Position numbers and translations under genes: made by a program. Shown piece by piece: positions 43,990-53,838 of a stretch of DNA of 64,000 nucleotides (position 1 is its first letter; every line of letters starts with the position of its first letter). Origin of the DNA: Microbacterium sp. ET2. Lineage in GTDB: Bacteria; Actinomycetota; Actinomycetes; Actinomycetales; Microbacteriaceae. The notes under the pieces are model-generated. The model made no database searches, was not told where the DNA came from, and was given only the letters and a program-made list of their open reading frames with translations. The DNA is taken from assembly GCF_030347395.1 (NCBI RefSeq), contig NZ_CP128170.1:2046001-2110000 (forward strand), read 5' to 3'.

Positions 43990-45729
43990 TCAGCGCGCCG
44001 CCGCCTCGGTGTGATGCCCGTGGTCGTGCAGGAACCCGCCACCGGGGGTCGACGGACCGTCCGTCGCCCCCTGAGATCCGTCTCCGCCACCGGTGAGGAT
44101 CGACGTGTCGAAGGCGAACGTGATGATCGCCGACGCCAGAGCATCGGAGTTGACGTCGAGCGCCGTGCGGTTGACATTGCCGGTGAGGCGCTGCTTCACC
44201 GAGCGAGCGAGATCTTTGTAGAGCACCTCGTCTTGGCCCTCACCGGTGAGGTTGTCGCACAGCTGGTGATAGCAGGGGTCGTACGCGACGCCGGCGAGAC
44301 CGCCGAAGCGAGCGGCCTCCTCCTCGGTCTTGATCCCTTCGGCGCCCGTGAACAGGCCGCCCGCCGGAATGCCGACGGCGATGAAGGGCCCGTAGTCGGA
44401 GCGTCCGGAGAACTCGGTGTCCTGGAAGGGCACGCCCTGGGAGGTGTAGAACTGCTCGAACACGTCCTCGATCTCCGCCGACCCGGCGGGGATGAAGCCC
44501 TCCGGCGCGGTACCGCTGGAGTTGTCGCCGTCGTAGACGCCGTAGACGTGGTTCGGCGAGCCGATCATGTCGAAGTTCAGGTACAGAGCGATGTCGTCGA
44601 TCTGTTCCGGCGTGAGATTCGACACGTAGTGGTCGGCTCCGAGGAGACCCTCCTCCTCCGCGCCCCACCACGCGAAGCGCACGGTGTTCGTGGGCTCCAC
44701 GCGCTGCATCTGGATCGCGGTCTCGAGGAGCGCTGCGCTGCCCGACCCGTTGTCGTTGATTCCCGCGCCCGCCTGAACGCTGTCGAGGTGCGCGCCCGCC
44801 ATGACGACGTTCGCGTCATCTCCGGTGTTCGTCTCCGCGAAGACGTTGTAGGTGGCGCGTTCCTCGGAGAAGTAGTCCACCGTCACGGTGACGCTCGCGC
44901 CGGGGGTGGCGGCGAGGTCCTCGCCGACCGTGGACGATGTGAACACGGCCGGGATGGTCAGCCCTGTGGCATCCCCGCTCATCTGCACGAGGCCGGGGCG
45001 ACCGTCGTTCGTGACGATCACCGCGGAGGCTCCCGCGGCCTGCGCATTCAGGGCCTTCACGACGAAGTCGCACGTGCCGCGCTGGACCAGTGCCACGCCG
45101 CCGGCGGGGAAGCCGGCGAAGTCGTCGGCTTCGCACCCGCTCGTGCTCGTGCCGTCCGCCGGGAAGGGTGTGACCAGATCGACGGGCACGAGCGCGCCCG
45201 TGGCGGTTCCCTCCGGCGCGCTGGGGTCGAAGCCGTTGCGGAGGAAGTCCTGCCCGTCGACCCACGTCACGGCCGGGTCCTCGCGGCTGAGCGCGCTGTT
45301 CTCCTCGGTGTAGGTGAAGGGGAACTCCTGGACCTCGGGCGAGTAGCCGGCGCGCGTGAGCTCCTCGACGATGTAGTCCACCGATGCGTCGTAGCCCGGC
45401 AGGCCCGACGCACGGTTGCCGTCGTTGGCGTCGGCGATCTTCTGGAACTGCTTCAGGTGGTTCATCACCTGGCTGATCTTGACGGCCTTGACGATCTTCT
45501 CGGGTGTGTCGGCGACCGGTACCGCGTAGGCCGGTGCGGCCATTCCCATCGTGGTGATGACGGCGGCCGCGGCGGTGACCGCCGCGACCCTGCGCTTCGT
45601 GAGCGACAGGGCTCTCCCTTCGGATGCCGGCGACCTCGTCGACGCCGACCCTCCCGACCGTAGTGACGCGGGAGCGGGCGGGGAAGGGAAATCTGCGGAG
45701 ATGAGAGGGGTCTCATCCGACGGTGCCAT
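43990..45729 (-). CDS. Secreted M28-family aminopeptidase with PA domain
   Basis: 579 residues. Secretion signal: basic KRR then AAVTAAAAVITTMGMAAPAYA (~45-68). The ~45 residues before it suggest either a long leader or a later non-ATG start. A PA domain (~170-290, ALVQRGTCDFVVKALNAQAAGASAVIV) sits in the M28 zinc peptidase. Metal ligands are visible in AGAHLDSV, INDNGSGSAALLE, WWGAEEEGLLGADHY, NFDMIGS and CYHQLCDN. It is expected to remove N-terminal residues from peptides outside the cell. The ATG at 45729 overlaps the -35 box of the divergent clpB promoter. Confidence 0.88.
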   Translation of the reverse strand: MAPSDETPLISADFPSPPAPASLRSGGSASTRSPASEGRALSLTKRRVAAVTAAAAVITTMGMAAPAYAVPVADTPEKIVKAVKISQVMNHLKQFQKIADANDGNRASGLPGYDASVDYIVEELTRAGYSPEVQEFPFTYTEENSALSREDPAVTWVDGQDFLRNGFDPSAPEGTATGALVPVDLVTPFPADGTSTSGCEADDFAGFPAGGVALVQRGTCDFVVKALNAQAAGASAVIVTNDGRPGLVQMSGDATGLTIPAVFTSSTVGEDLAATPGASVTVTVDYFSEERATYNVFAETNTGDDANVVMAGAHLDSVQAGAGINDNGSGSAALLETAIQMQRVEPTNTVRFAWWGAEEEGLLGADHYVSNLTPEQIDDIALYLNFDMIGSPNHVYGVYDGDNSSGTAPEGFIPAGSAEIEDVFEQFYTSQGVPFQDTEFSGRSDYGPFIAVGIPAGGLFTGAEGIKTEEEAARFGGLAGVAYDPCYHQLCDNLTGEGQDEVLYKDLARSVKQRLTGNVNRTALDVNSDALASAIITFAFDTSILTGGGDGSQGATDGPSTPGGGFLHDHGHHTEAAAR

Positions 45730-45776
45730 TGCCGCAGCGCCGAGGCGCTGCTAAACTTGAGCCATACCGACTCAGG
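45729..45776 (+). promoter_or_regulatory. clpB promoter with overlapping HAIR operator
   Basis: -35 TTGCCG (45729-45734), 17-bp spacer, -10 TAAACT (45752-45757). HAIR CTTGAGC-CATACCG-ACTCAGG (45756-45776) begins within the -10, the same geometry as at dnaK. A further CTTGAGT half-site lies at 45784-45790. Confidence 0.72.
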
Positions 45777-45813
45777 TTTTTCCTCTTGAGTCCCTCAGTC
45801 TTCAGGAGAACCC

Positions 45814-48036
45814 ATGCAAGCCACGCAGATGCCCGGGCAAGAGGAGCAGCAGAGCGCCCTCGAGCAGTTCGGGATCAATCTCACCGACCGTGCCCGGCAG
45901 GGCAAGCTCGACCCCGTCATCGGGCGCGACAGCGAGATCCGCCGGGTCAGCCAGGTGCTCACCCGCCGCACCAAGAACAACCCGGTGCTGATCGGCGAGC
46001 CCGGCGTCGGCAAGACCGCCGTCGTCGAGGGTCTCGCCCAGCGGATCGTCGCCGGCGACGTCGCGGAGTCGCTCAAGGACAAGGAGCTCGTCACCCTCGA
46101 CATCTCCGCGCTCGTCGCGGGCGCGATGTACCGCGGTCAGTTCGAGGAGCGTCTGAAGAGCGTCCTGAAGGAGATCACCGAATCCGACGGCAAGATCATC
46201 ACCTTCATCGACGAGCTGCACGTGCTGATGGGCGCCGGCGGCGGTGAGGGGTCGGTCGCGGCATCCAACATGCTCAAGCCCATGCTCGCCCGCGGCGAGC
46301 TGCGGCTCATCGGTGCGACGACGCTGAACGAGTATCGCGAGTTCATCGAGAAGGATGCCGCGCTCGAGCGTCGCTTCCAGCAGGTCTACGTCGGCGAGCC
46401 GTCGGTCGAAGACACCGTGGCGATCCTGCGCGGACTCAAAGAGCGGTACGAGGCGCACCACAAGGTCGCGATCTCCGACGGGGCGCTCGTCGCCGCGGCA
46501 TCCCTGTCCCATCGCTACATCCCGAGCCGCCAGCTGCCCGACAAGGCCATCGACCTCATCGACGAAGCGGCGTCGCGGCTGCGGATGGAGATCGACTCGG
46601 CGCCGCTCGAGATCGACGAGCTGCGCAGGCACGTCGACCGGCTGAAGCTCGAGGAGCTGGCGCTGAAGAAGGAGAAGGATGACGCCTCGCGCGAGCGTCT
46701 CGCGGCGCTGCGCGAGAGCCTCGCAGGGGAGCAGGCCAAGCTCGACGAGCTGCAGGCGCGCTGGGAGCGCGAGCGGTCGTCGCTGAACCGGGTCGGCGAC
46801 CTGAAGACCCGACTGGATGCCGCCCGCATCGAGGCCGAGCGCGCGCAGCGCGAGGGCAACCTCGAGAAGGCCTCGCGGATCCTCTACGCCGAGATCCCGC
46901 GGCTCGAGCGCGACCTCGTCGAGGCCGAGCGCGAGGAGCCGGCCGGCGACCGGATGGTGAACGACCAGGTCACCGAGGAGGACATCGCCGCGGTGATCGC
47001 CGCCTGGACGGGGATCCCGGTCGGGCGCCTCATGCAGGGTGAGACCGAGCGGCTGCTGCACCTGGAGAAGGAGCTCGGCAAGCGTCTCATCGGCCAGCGC
47101 GACGCGGTGCGCGCGGTCTCGGACGCGGTCCGGCGCTCGCGCGCGGGCATCAGCGACCCGAACCGGCCGACGGGGTCGTTCTTGTTCTTGGGGCCCACCG
47201 GTGTCGGCAAGACGGAGCTGGCCAAGGCGCTGGCGGAGTTCCTCTTCGACGACGAGCACGCCATGGTGCGCATCGACATGTCGGAGTACGGCGAGAAGCA
47301 CACGGTGTCGCGGCTCGTCGGCGCTCCTCCCGGGTACATCGGCTACGAGCAGGGCGGACAGCTGACCGAGGCGGTGCGTCGCCGGCCGTACTCGGTCGTG
47401 CTGCTCGACGAGGTCGAGAAGGCGCACCCCGAGGTGTTCGACGTGCTGCTGCAGGTGATGGATGACGGGCGCCTGACCGATGGGCAGGGGCGCACGGTCG
47501 ACTTCAAGAACGTGATCCTCATCCTGACCTCGAACCTCGGGTCGCCGATCCTCATCGACCCGACGCTGTCGACCGAGGTCAAGCGCGAGCAGGTGCAGGC
47601 GCTCGTCCGGCAGGCGTTCAAGCCCGAGTTCATCAACCGCCTCGACGACATCGTCATCTTCCAGGCGCTCACCGAGGACGATCTCGCCCAGATCGTCGAA
47701 CTCGCCGTCGACGCGCTGCAGCGGAGGCTGAAGGACCGGCGTCTGACCCTCGCCGTCACCCCCGATGCCCGAGCCTGGCTCGCCGAGCGCGGGTACGACC
47801 CGGTGTTCGGGGCGCGGCCGCTGCGCCGGCTCATCCAGTCCGAGATCCAGGACCGCCTCGCGATGGCGATCCTCTCGGGCGGGGTGCGCGACGGCGATCT
47901 CGTGCGGGTCGATGTCGCGGCCGACGGATCGTCGCTGGTGCTCACGAGCGACGGTCCGGCGAACGTGCCCGGCGGCGCCGGTGCAGCGGACGGGGCGGAC
48001 GACGACGAGGTGATCGAGGCGATCCTCGAGGACTGA
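45814..48036 (+). CDS. clpB: Disaggregase ClpB, N-domain-less form
   Basis: 740 residues against ~860 for full-length ClpB. The AAA+ ring ATPase resolves aggregates with DnaK. AAA1 has Walker [10 protein letters not shown] and Walker [10 protein letters not shown]. The coiled-coil M domain spans ~280-400 ([20 protein letters not shown]). AAA2 has [21 protein letters not shown] and [15 protein letters not shown], then SNLGS and the C-terminal domain. The N-terminal substrate domain (~140 residues) is absent; there is no room for it because the promoter ends ~37 bp upstream. Confidence 0.95.
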   Translation: MQATQMPGQEEQQSALEQFGINLTDRARQGKLDPVIGRDSEIRRVSQVLTRRTKNNPVLIGEPGVGKTAVVEGLAQRIVAGDVAESLKDKELVTLDISALVAGAMYRGQFEERLKSVLKEITESDGKIITFIDELHVLMGAGGGEGSVAASNMLKPMLARGELRLIGATTLNEYREFIEKDAALERRFQQVYVGEPSVEDTVAILRGLKERYEAHHKVAISDGALVAAASLSHRYIPSRQLPDKAIDLIDEAASRLRMEIDSAPLEIDELRRHVDRLKLEELALKKEKDDASRERLAALRESLAGEQAKLDELQARWERERSSLNRVGDLKTRLDAARIEAERAQREGNLEKASRILYAEIPRLERDLVEAEREEPAGDRMVNDQVTEEDIAAVIAAWTGIPVGRLMQGETERLLHLEKELGKRLIGQRDAVRAVSDAVRRSRAGISDPNRPTGSFLFLGPTGVGKTELAKALAEFLFDDEHAMVRIDMSEYGEKHTVSRLVGAPPGYIGYEQGGQLTEAVRRRPYSVVLLDEVEKAHPEVFDVLLQVMDDGRLTDGQGRTVDFKNVILILTSNLGSPILIDPTLSTEVKREQVQALVRQAFKPEFINRLDDIVIFQALTEDDLAQIVELAVDALQRRLKDRRLTLAVTPDARAWLAERGYDPVFGARPLRRLIQSEIQDRLAMAILSGGVRDGDLVRVDVAADGSSLVLTSDGPANVPGGAGAADGADDDEVIEAILED

Positions 48037-48061
48037 CCGCCCCGCGGTCGGCTAGCGTCGG

Positions 48062-48907
48062 ATGATGCGGATCGTCCGGGCGCTGTGGGGGTCGTCCCAT
48101 CCCGGACCGACCCTCGTCGTCACCACGCTGTCGGCGGGCCTCGGCATCGCCGCGGGGCTGGACGCCTGGCGCATCGCGGTGCTCGCCGCCGCCGTGTTCT
48201 TCGGCCAGCTGTCGATCGGCATCTCCAACGACGCGATCGACGCCGACCGCGACCGTGCGGTCGGCCGCAACGACAAGCCGATCGCGCGCGGAGACATCAG
48301 CGGCCGGGTCGCGTGGATCGGTGCCGTCGGGTGCGTCATCGTGGCGTTGGCGTTCTCGGCACCGCTCGGGTGGGGCGTGCTCATCGGCAACAGCGTCGTC
48401 ATCCTGTCGGGGTGGGTCTACAACCGGCCCCTGAAGTCGACCCCGCTGTCGATCGTGCCGTTTCTCGTCGCTTTCGGGTCACTTCCGTCGCTGGCGACCC
48501 TCGCCGCGTCGCCGCCGACCCTGGCGCCGGCGTGGGCGACGGTCGCCGGTGCGGCGCTCGGCGCCTCGGTGCATCTGACGAACGTGCTGCCCGACCTCGA
48601 CGCCGACCGTGAGACAGGAGTGCGGGGGCTGCCGCACCGGCTCGGGGCTCGCGCGTCGACGGTGCTCGCGGCGCTCGGCGTCGTCGCCGGTGCGCTCGCA
48701 GTGCTGCTCGGTCCGGTCGCCGGCGATGTCTCCCGGGTCGCGGTGGTGTCGTGGGTGCTGTTCGCGGCCGTGATCGCGCTGGCGGTCGTGACGGTCGTGC
48801 TGACCGTGAATCGCGCGCCCGGGCGGACGCTGTTCCGGCTGGTGATGCTGTCGGCGCTCCTCCTGGCGGCCCAGCTCATCCTGTCGGGCGGAGCGCTCCG
48901 GGTCTGA
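48062..48907 (+). CDS. UbiA-family prenyltransferase
   Basis: 281 residues, about eight membrane helices. The Asp-rich motif NDAIDADRDRAVGRNDKPIA binds the prenyl diphosphate through Mg2+. The second Asp motif is NVLPDLDADRETGVRGLPHRLG. It transfers an isoprenoid chain onto an aromatic or quinone acceptor. A type III PKS / methyltransferase / monooxygenase operon lies 0.6 kb downstream on the other strand and could supply the aromatic acceptor; this is inference. Confidence 0.85.
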   Translation: MMRIVRALWGSSHPGPTLVVTTLSAGLGIAAGLDAWRIAVLAAAVFFGQLSIGISNDAIDADRDRAVGRNDKPIARGDISGRVAWIGAVGCVIVALAFSAPLGWGVLIGNSVVILSGWVYNRPLKSTPLSIVPFLVAFGSLPSLATLAASPPTLAPAWATVAGAALGASVHLTNVLPDLDADRETGVRGLPHRLGARASTVLAALGVVAGALAVLLGPVAGDVSRVAVVSWVLFAAVIALAVVTVVLTVNRAPGRTLFRLVMLSALLLAAQLILSGGALRV

Positions 48908-48926
48908 GGTGCGCGGGGGCCTGGAG

Positions 48927-49337
48927 TCAGGCGGCGACGACGCGGAACGTGCAGGCGCGGGCGCGCGGGGTGATCGTCTCCTCGACCGAGGAGGGTTCAT
49001 CGGCGTACTTGGTCCAGAGCGCCTCGTCGATGCGGTCGTTGATCGGGTTGTCGGCGGGGACGGGCTCGAGGGCGACGCGCTCGCGGGGAAGATCGAGGGC
49101 CACTGCCTTGTCGCGTTCCGCGACGGCGCCGTCCGCCATCGCGAATGCGACGTCGCGACCCGCCATGACATGGCGGTACCACCACGCCTTCTCGCCGTAG
49201 GCCGAGCGCACGTAGGGGACGCCGTCGATCACGACGGCCCAGATCGGGGTGGCGGTGGGCGACCCGTCCTGGCGGCGGGTGATGATGGCGACGACGCGGG
49301 TGGCGTCGAGGTGGTTCACGACATCGAGGAAGGTCAC
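48927..49337 (-). CDS. DUF2255/PNPOx-like split-barrel protein
   Basis: 136 residues. The start TRVVAIITRRQDGSPTATPIWAVVIDGVPYVRSA follows the split-barrel flavin/F420-binding pattern of PNPOx-like proteins, closest to DUF2255 in layout. The cofactor is not deducible. It is convergent with the ubiA gene. Confidence 0.72.
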   Translation of the reverse strand: MTFLDVVNHLDATRVVAIITRRQDGSPTATPIWAVVIDGVPYVRSAYGEKAWWYRHVMAGRDVAFAMADGAVAERDKAVALDLPRERVALEPVPADNPINDRIDEALWTKYADEPSSVEETITPRARACTFRVVAA

Positions 49338-49380
49338 GCGTCAACGCTACGCGTCGAGGGCCCCGCGCCGCCACGGCCTC

Positions 49381-49454
49381 AACTCCTGCAGAATCGCGTC
49401 TCTCGGTCTCAGAACCCCTTCTGAGCGGGGTGGGAGCCCCGGGTTGCAGGAGTT
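49381..49454. repeat. 74-bp intergenic inverted-repeat element, copy 1
   Basis: AACTCCTGCA at one end and TGCAGGAGTT at the other, perfect 10-bp arms over 74 bp. It fills the gap between the split-barrel gene and the monooxygenase gene. The second copy in the window (54374-54447) has the same arms and exactly the same length but a largely different centre. Confidence 0.8.
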
Positions 49455-49472
49455 AGGGACACAGCAAGACCT

Positions 49473-50606
49473 TCACGCATCGCGGTCGAGGCCCATCGCG
49501 TACGCGTGGGCGAAGGCCCGCGCGCCTGGTCCGGCGAGGAGCGCGCGCAGTGCGACTCGTCGCGTCGCGTCCGCCGCCGCGCCGCGCGGCCGCCCGAGCC
49601 CGGTGTTCAGTGACGCCAGCATCGCCGCGCGCCGTGCCGAGGCGACCCGCCGCCGCTCCCAACGCTCGAGCTCGGCGTCGGGCGCCTCGCCGTTGCGCAC
49701 CCACGCCGCCACGAGCGGGGCGAGTGTCGCGGCATCCAGCAGCCCGAGGTTCATCCCCTGCCCGCCGATGGGGCTGACCTCGTGCGCGGCGTCGCCGATC
49801 ACGACGACCCTCCCGCGGCGCAGGCGCGGGGCGACGGCCCGTCGCACCCGGAAGGACGTCGCCCCGTCGATCGAGACCGCAGCGTCCGCCCTGCCGCGGT
49901 CGGCGACGGCCGCGCGCAGCCGAGCAGTCCGGGCGGCGGGGTCGTCATCCTCCGGGGACGGATCCCAGGCGACGAAACGGCGCACGCCGCCCGGCATCGG
50001 GAACGACTCCAGCACACCCCCGCGGTCGAGGTGAACCTCCGCCACGGGTCGACCGCCGGCGGGGGCATCGGCCATGAGATACCGGTCGGCGTATTCGCGC
50101 ACGGCGACGGCGCCCGGGCGGTAGACGAGCTCGCGTGCCCCCGCACCCGAGGCCACGATAACCACCGCCGCGCGCATCTCGCCGGGCTCCCCCGCCCGTT
50201 CGACGTCGATCCGAACCGCACCGCGCTCGGCCACGATCCCTCGGACCGTGACCCCGCGCTCGACCTCGGGCGCGCCATCCGTCAGCACGCGTTCGGTCGC
50301 GGCCTGGGGCAGCGTCGCGACGAACGGGAACCGGCGCGACAGCCGATCGAATCGCACGACCCCCAGCACCCGGCCGCCTGCGCGCGCCTCCCCCCGATCC
50401 ACCCGCAGCGCCTCGGCGAGCAGGCTCTCGGTGTATCCCCCCGGTTCGAGCGCCGCGAGCGACGGCGAATGGATCCCGATCGCACGGGACCCAGGCCCCG
50501 CGATCGGCCGGCGCTCGATCACGGTGACGTCGCGGCCGAGGCGCCGCAGCTCGGCGGCGGCCAGAAGCCCGACGGGCCCGGCGCCGACGACGACGACCTC
50601 AGGCAC
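49473..50606 (-). CDS. FAD-dependent monooxygenase
   Basis: 377 residues. FAD fold: GxGxxG in VVVVGAGPVGLLAAAELRRLG at the N-terminus and the second FAD motif VVVIGDAAHEVSPIGGQGMNLGLLDA, as in aromatic hydroxylases (UbiH/PHBH group). The GTG at 50606 overlaps the methyltransferase stop by 8 bp. In srs-type operons a similar flavoprotein hydroxylates the resorcinol to a quinol/quinone; the same role is likely here. Confidence 0.87.
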   Translation of the reverse strand: MPEVVVVGAGPVGLLAAAELRRLGRDVTVIERRPIAGPGSRAIGIHSPSLAALEPGGYTESLLAEALRVDRGEARAGGRVLGVVRFDRLSRRFPFVATLPQAATERVLTDGAPEVERGVTVRGIVAERGAVRIDVERAGEPGEMRAAVVIVASGAGARELVYRPGAVAVREYADRYLMADAPAGGRPVAEVHLDRGGVLESFPMPGGVRRFVAWDPSPEDDDPAARTARLRAAVADRGRADAAVSIDGATSFRVRRAVAPRLRRGRVVVIGDAAHEVSPIGGQGMNLGLLDAATLAPLVAAWVRNGEAPDAELERWERRRVASARRAAMLASLNTGLGRPRGAAADATRRVALRALLAGPGARAFAHAYAMGLDRDA

Positions 50607-51306
50607 GGCGGCCCCCCGCCACGGCCAGCACCCGGAACGGCGCGGGCCGTTCGACCCGCCACCCCGTCCCGAGGGCGGTCGCAAGCTCAGGGCCGGTATA
50701 CGAGCGACGGATGCTGCGGAGCCCGTCCGTCCGCAGAAACGACCCCGGGGCGAGCGGCGTGATCCCCACGGCATAGAGGCCGTACGCCAGGCGCCCGCGG
50801 GCGATGTCGCCGTGCAGCACGAGCCCGCGCGACCCGCCCTCGACCAGGGCGAGCGAGTCGTCGCGGAACGCGGCGAACGCCGCCTGGTCGAGGTGGTGCA
50901 GCACGTGGTTCGAGATCACCACGTCGAACCGCTCGCCGGCCGCGCGGAGCGCCGCCGAGTCCGTCGCCTCGAACCGTATGCCGAGACCGGCATACCGCCG
51001 GGCGACGGCCAGGGCCCGTTCATCGGGGTCGACACCCACCCACTCGGCCACCAGGCCCTCGCGGCGCGCCAGCGCGGCGAGCCGGGCGATGACGTCGCCG
51101 CCGCCGCATCCCAGATCCAGCACCCGGGCGGGCCGCCCGAGCCCGCGCAGATACGGCGCCACGCGCGACCGGTAGACCGCGCCCCATCCCGACACCAGCC
51201 GGTTGACCACCGAGAACCGGCGGAGCGTGGTGTGCAGGCGGGTCAGGTCGCAGGCGGGGTCGTCCATGAGCTCGCGCAGCTGGGTGTCGCGCACGGCGAG
51301 GGTCAC
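50599..51306 (-). CDS. Class I SAM-dependent methyltransferase
   Basis: 235 residues. SAM-binding motif I is VLDLGCGGGDVIARLA, motif II WVGVDPDERALAVARR and motif III VISNHVLHHLD. It starts inside the end of the PKS gene and overlaps the monooxygenase, so all three are one operon. It is expected to O- or C-methylate the polyketide product. It is a soluble class I enzyme, unlike the membrane methyltransferase of the srs operon. Confidence 0.87.
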   Translation of the reverse strand: MTLAVRDTQLRELMDDPACDLTRLHTTLRRFSVVNRLVSGWGAVYRSRVAPYLRGLGRPARVLDLGCGGGDVIARLAALARREGLVAEWVGVDPDERALAVARRYAGLGIRFEATDSAALRAAGERFDVVISNHVLHHLDQAAFAAFRDDSLALVEGGSRGLVLHGDIARGRLAYGLYAVGITPLAPGSFLRTDGLRSIRRSYTGPELATALGTGWRVERPAPFRVLAVAGGRRA

Positions 51307-52443
51307 GCGCGCCCGCCGGTGCGCGCGGTCAGGAGAGCCGCCTCGACCGTCAGTCCCGGGCCGAAGGCCAGCGCGGCCACGCGCTCACCCTCGTCGAGGC
51401 CACCGCGCAGCATCTGCTGCAGGATGAACAGGATCGTCGCGCTCGACATGTTCCCGTAGTCACGAAGCACCGCCCGTGACGCGTCGAGCGCAGTGTCGGA
51501 GAGCTCCAGTCCCTGCTCGACCCGGTCGAGCACACTCCGACCGCCCGGGTGCACGGCCCACGTCGCCGGGCGCTCGTCGCCGAGGAATCCGCCGACCGCG
51601 TCCCGGATCTCGCGGCCGATGATGCGGGGGACTTCGGCCGACAGGGTCATGAGGAAGCCCTCGTCGCCGATCGTCCAGACCATGTCGGACTCACCCTCGC
51701 TCGTCAGCGTCGTGGCGAAGCGGTCGAGCTCGAGCGTCGTGCCGGGCACGCCGGCGGCCAGATCGTCGCGCGCTGTCACGACCGCCGCGGCGGCGCCATC
51801 GGCGAACACCGAGGCGGCCACGATCTGCTGGGGGTCATCCGAGGCGCGGATGTGGAGCGAGCAGAGCTCGGTGCAGACGACGAGCACGACCGCCTCGGGC
51901 TGGGCCGCGCATATCCGCGCGGCCGCGCGCAGCCCCGGAAGCGCCGCCGCGCAGCCGATGAACCCCAGGTGATACCGCTCGACCGTCGTGCTCAGATCCA
52001 GATCGCGGACGAGCCGGTAGTCCGGACCCGGGGCGAAGAACCCCGTGCACGAGACGGTCACGACGTGGGAGACATCGGATGCCGCGACGCGCCCGTCCGC
52101 CAGTGCGTCGCGAGCAGGCTCGCGCCGAGAGCTCCGGCGCGAGCGCCGTGTAGGCGGCGTTTCGATCGCCCGTCGAGGGCCGGTTGAGGTCGCCCTCGGC
52201 GCCGATGAACCCGCCGCCGGGCGCGGCCTGCGCGGCATCCGTGCCGTCGACGCCGCGAAGACGGCCGAACTCGTGCAGGACGGTGTGCCGGCGATCGATC
52301 GCCGCGGCGTCGAACGCCGCTCCGATCAGCCGACCGGTGAGCCGGTCGACGCCGGGCTGCCGGGTGAAGAAGTCGCGCACATCGCTCTGGGCGAGCGCGG
52401 TGGCGGGAACCGCTGTGCCGATCGAGAGGATGCGTGCGACCAT
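51303..52443 (-). pseudogene. Type III polyketide synthase, frame-disrupted
   Basis: Chalcone-synthase-fold homodimeric enzyme that extends an acyl-CoA starter with malonyl-CoA and cyclises the product. From ATG 52443 the N-terminus reads ARILSIGTAVPATALAQSDV. Near 52110-52130 one extra base (or two missing) changes the frame. The second frame carries the catalytic Cys in TVSCTGFFAPGPDY, the catalytic His in WAVHPGGRSVLDRV and the catalytic Asn in YGNMSSATILFIL. All three residues are present, so the enzyme is probably functional and the shift an artefact. It heads the PKS-methyltransferase-monooxygenase operon. Confidence 0.8.
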
Positions 52444-52506
52444 GCTCACACTCAACCACGCCCGGCACCGGGTCGGGCCGGGGCTTGCGTCCCGCGGGAG
52501 CGGCGC

Positions 52507-53781
52507 CTACGCGTCCGCGTGCGCGTCGGGGAGCTCCCGCATCCCCCAGAACGGGCCGATCACCACGAACAGGCACGACAGCAGCTCGCCGGCTGCGGCG
52601 ATCCACAGGGTCGGCACCGTGCCGATCCAGGTGCCGAGGGCGCCGGCGACCAGGGCGGCGACGGGCATCACGCCCCACACGACGAAGCGGATCGACGCGT
52701 TCATCCGCCCGAGGAGGCGTGCGGGGGTGATGCGCTGCCGGAACGTGACCTGCGTGATGTTGTACAGCAGCACCGAGAAGCTGAGCCCGAAGAACTGGAT
52801 GACCAGCAGCGGGAAGGCGAGCTCCGGCACGAGCGAGATCGCCGGCAGGAAGAAGGGCACCAGGCAGAAGATGATCGCGCTGATCGGGATGGCGCGGGCC
52901 TCGCCGATCCGCTTGACGATGTGCGGTGTCGCGATGGCGCCGAGGAGGCCGCCGACGGCGGAGAGGGAGAACACGACGCCGAGCATCTCGGGGGAGAGTC
53001 CGAGCTCGCGCAGCACGAAGATCGGCAGCAGCGTCGTGGCGATCGTGCCGAAGAAGTTCGCGGTGCCGGTCGTGCAGACGATGCGGCGCAGCAGCGGGTT
53101 GCCGAACACCCAGCCGAGCCCCTCGCCGATCTCGCGGTGCAGCGGACGGCGGCTCTCTCGCTCGTGGGGCGGTTCGTGGTCGCGTGTGAACAGCAGCGCG
53201 ACGAAGGAGGCGAGGTAGGTGGCCACCGTGGCGAGGATGGCGACGGGAGCGGCGAGGACGCCCACGAGCCATCCGCCCACCGCCGGCCCCGCGAGACCCG
53301 CGACCTGGTGGGTCGCCTCGAGCTTGCCGTTGGCCTCGGCGATCTGACCGGGCCCCACGAGCGAGGGGATGAGGCTCTGATACGACACGTCGAAGAAGAC
53401 CGTGGCGACACCCATCACGAGCGCGACGGCGATGAGGTGCCAGATCTCCAGGATCCCGGCGAACCAGAGCAGCGGCAGCGAACCGAGCGCGAGCGCCCGG
53501 ACGAGGTCGGCCCAGATCATGACGTGGCGCTTGCGCATCCGATCGATCCAGGCACCGGCGGGCAGGCCCACGATGAGGAACGCGGCGACGTTGGCGGCGT
53601 TCAGGACGCCCACCTCCCACTCGGTCGCCTGGAGGAGGATGACGGCGAGCACCGGGATCGCGAGCTCGGTGATCTGCGAGCCGAACTGGCTGAACGCCTG
53701 CCCCGTCCACATCGTGAGGAAGTTGCGGTCGCGCCAGAGAGACCCTTTCGGTGCGGCGTCGGCAGCGACTGATTGAGACAT
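52507..53781 (-). CDS. MFS efflux transporter
   Basis: 424 residues with 12 predicted helices. The start LWRDRNFLTMWTGQAFSQFGSQITELAIPV and the loop AGAWIDRMRKRHVMIWADL are typical of the MFS_3 drug/siderophore exporter group. The ATG at 53781 lies inside a GATTGA-N6-TCGATC site, so a repressor there would block expression. It is divergent from an ArsR-like gene. Confidence 0.88.
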   Translation of the reverse strand: MSQSVAADAAPKGSLWRDRNFLTMWTGQAFSQFGSQITELAIPVLAVILLQATEWEVGVLNAANVAAFLIVGLPAGAWIDRMRKRHVMIWADLVRALALGSLPLLWFAGILEIWHLIAVALVMGVATVFFDVSYQSLIPSLVGPGQIAEANGKLEATHQVAGLAGPAVGGWLVGVLAAPVAILATVATYLASFVALLFTRDHEPPHERESRRPLHREIGEGLGWVFGNPLLRRIVCTTGTANFFGTIATTLLPIFVLRELGLSPEMLGVVFSLSAVGGLLGAIATPHIVKRIGEARAIPISAIIFCLVPFFLPAISLVPELAFPLLVIQFFGLSFSVLLYNITQVTFRQRITPARLLGRMNASIRFVVWGVMPVAALVAGALGTWIGTVPTLWIAAAGELLSCLFVVIGPFWGMRELPDAHADA

Positions 53782-53819
53782 GTCGATCAGTGTGGTGCGC
53801 TGATTGAGAGAAGTCAATC
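53771..53819. promoter_or_regulatory. Two GATTGA-N6-TCRATC operators between MFS and ArsR genes
   Basis: GATTGA-GACATG-TCGATC (53771-53788) and GATTGA-GAGAAG-TCAATC (53802-53819) have identical layout and are 31 bp (three helical turns) apart in the divergent promoter region. Winged-helix repressors often bind such pairs. Confidence 0.6.
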
Positions 53820-53838
53820 GGTGTGGTTAGGTGGGGGC

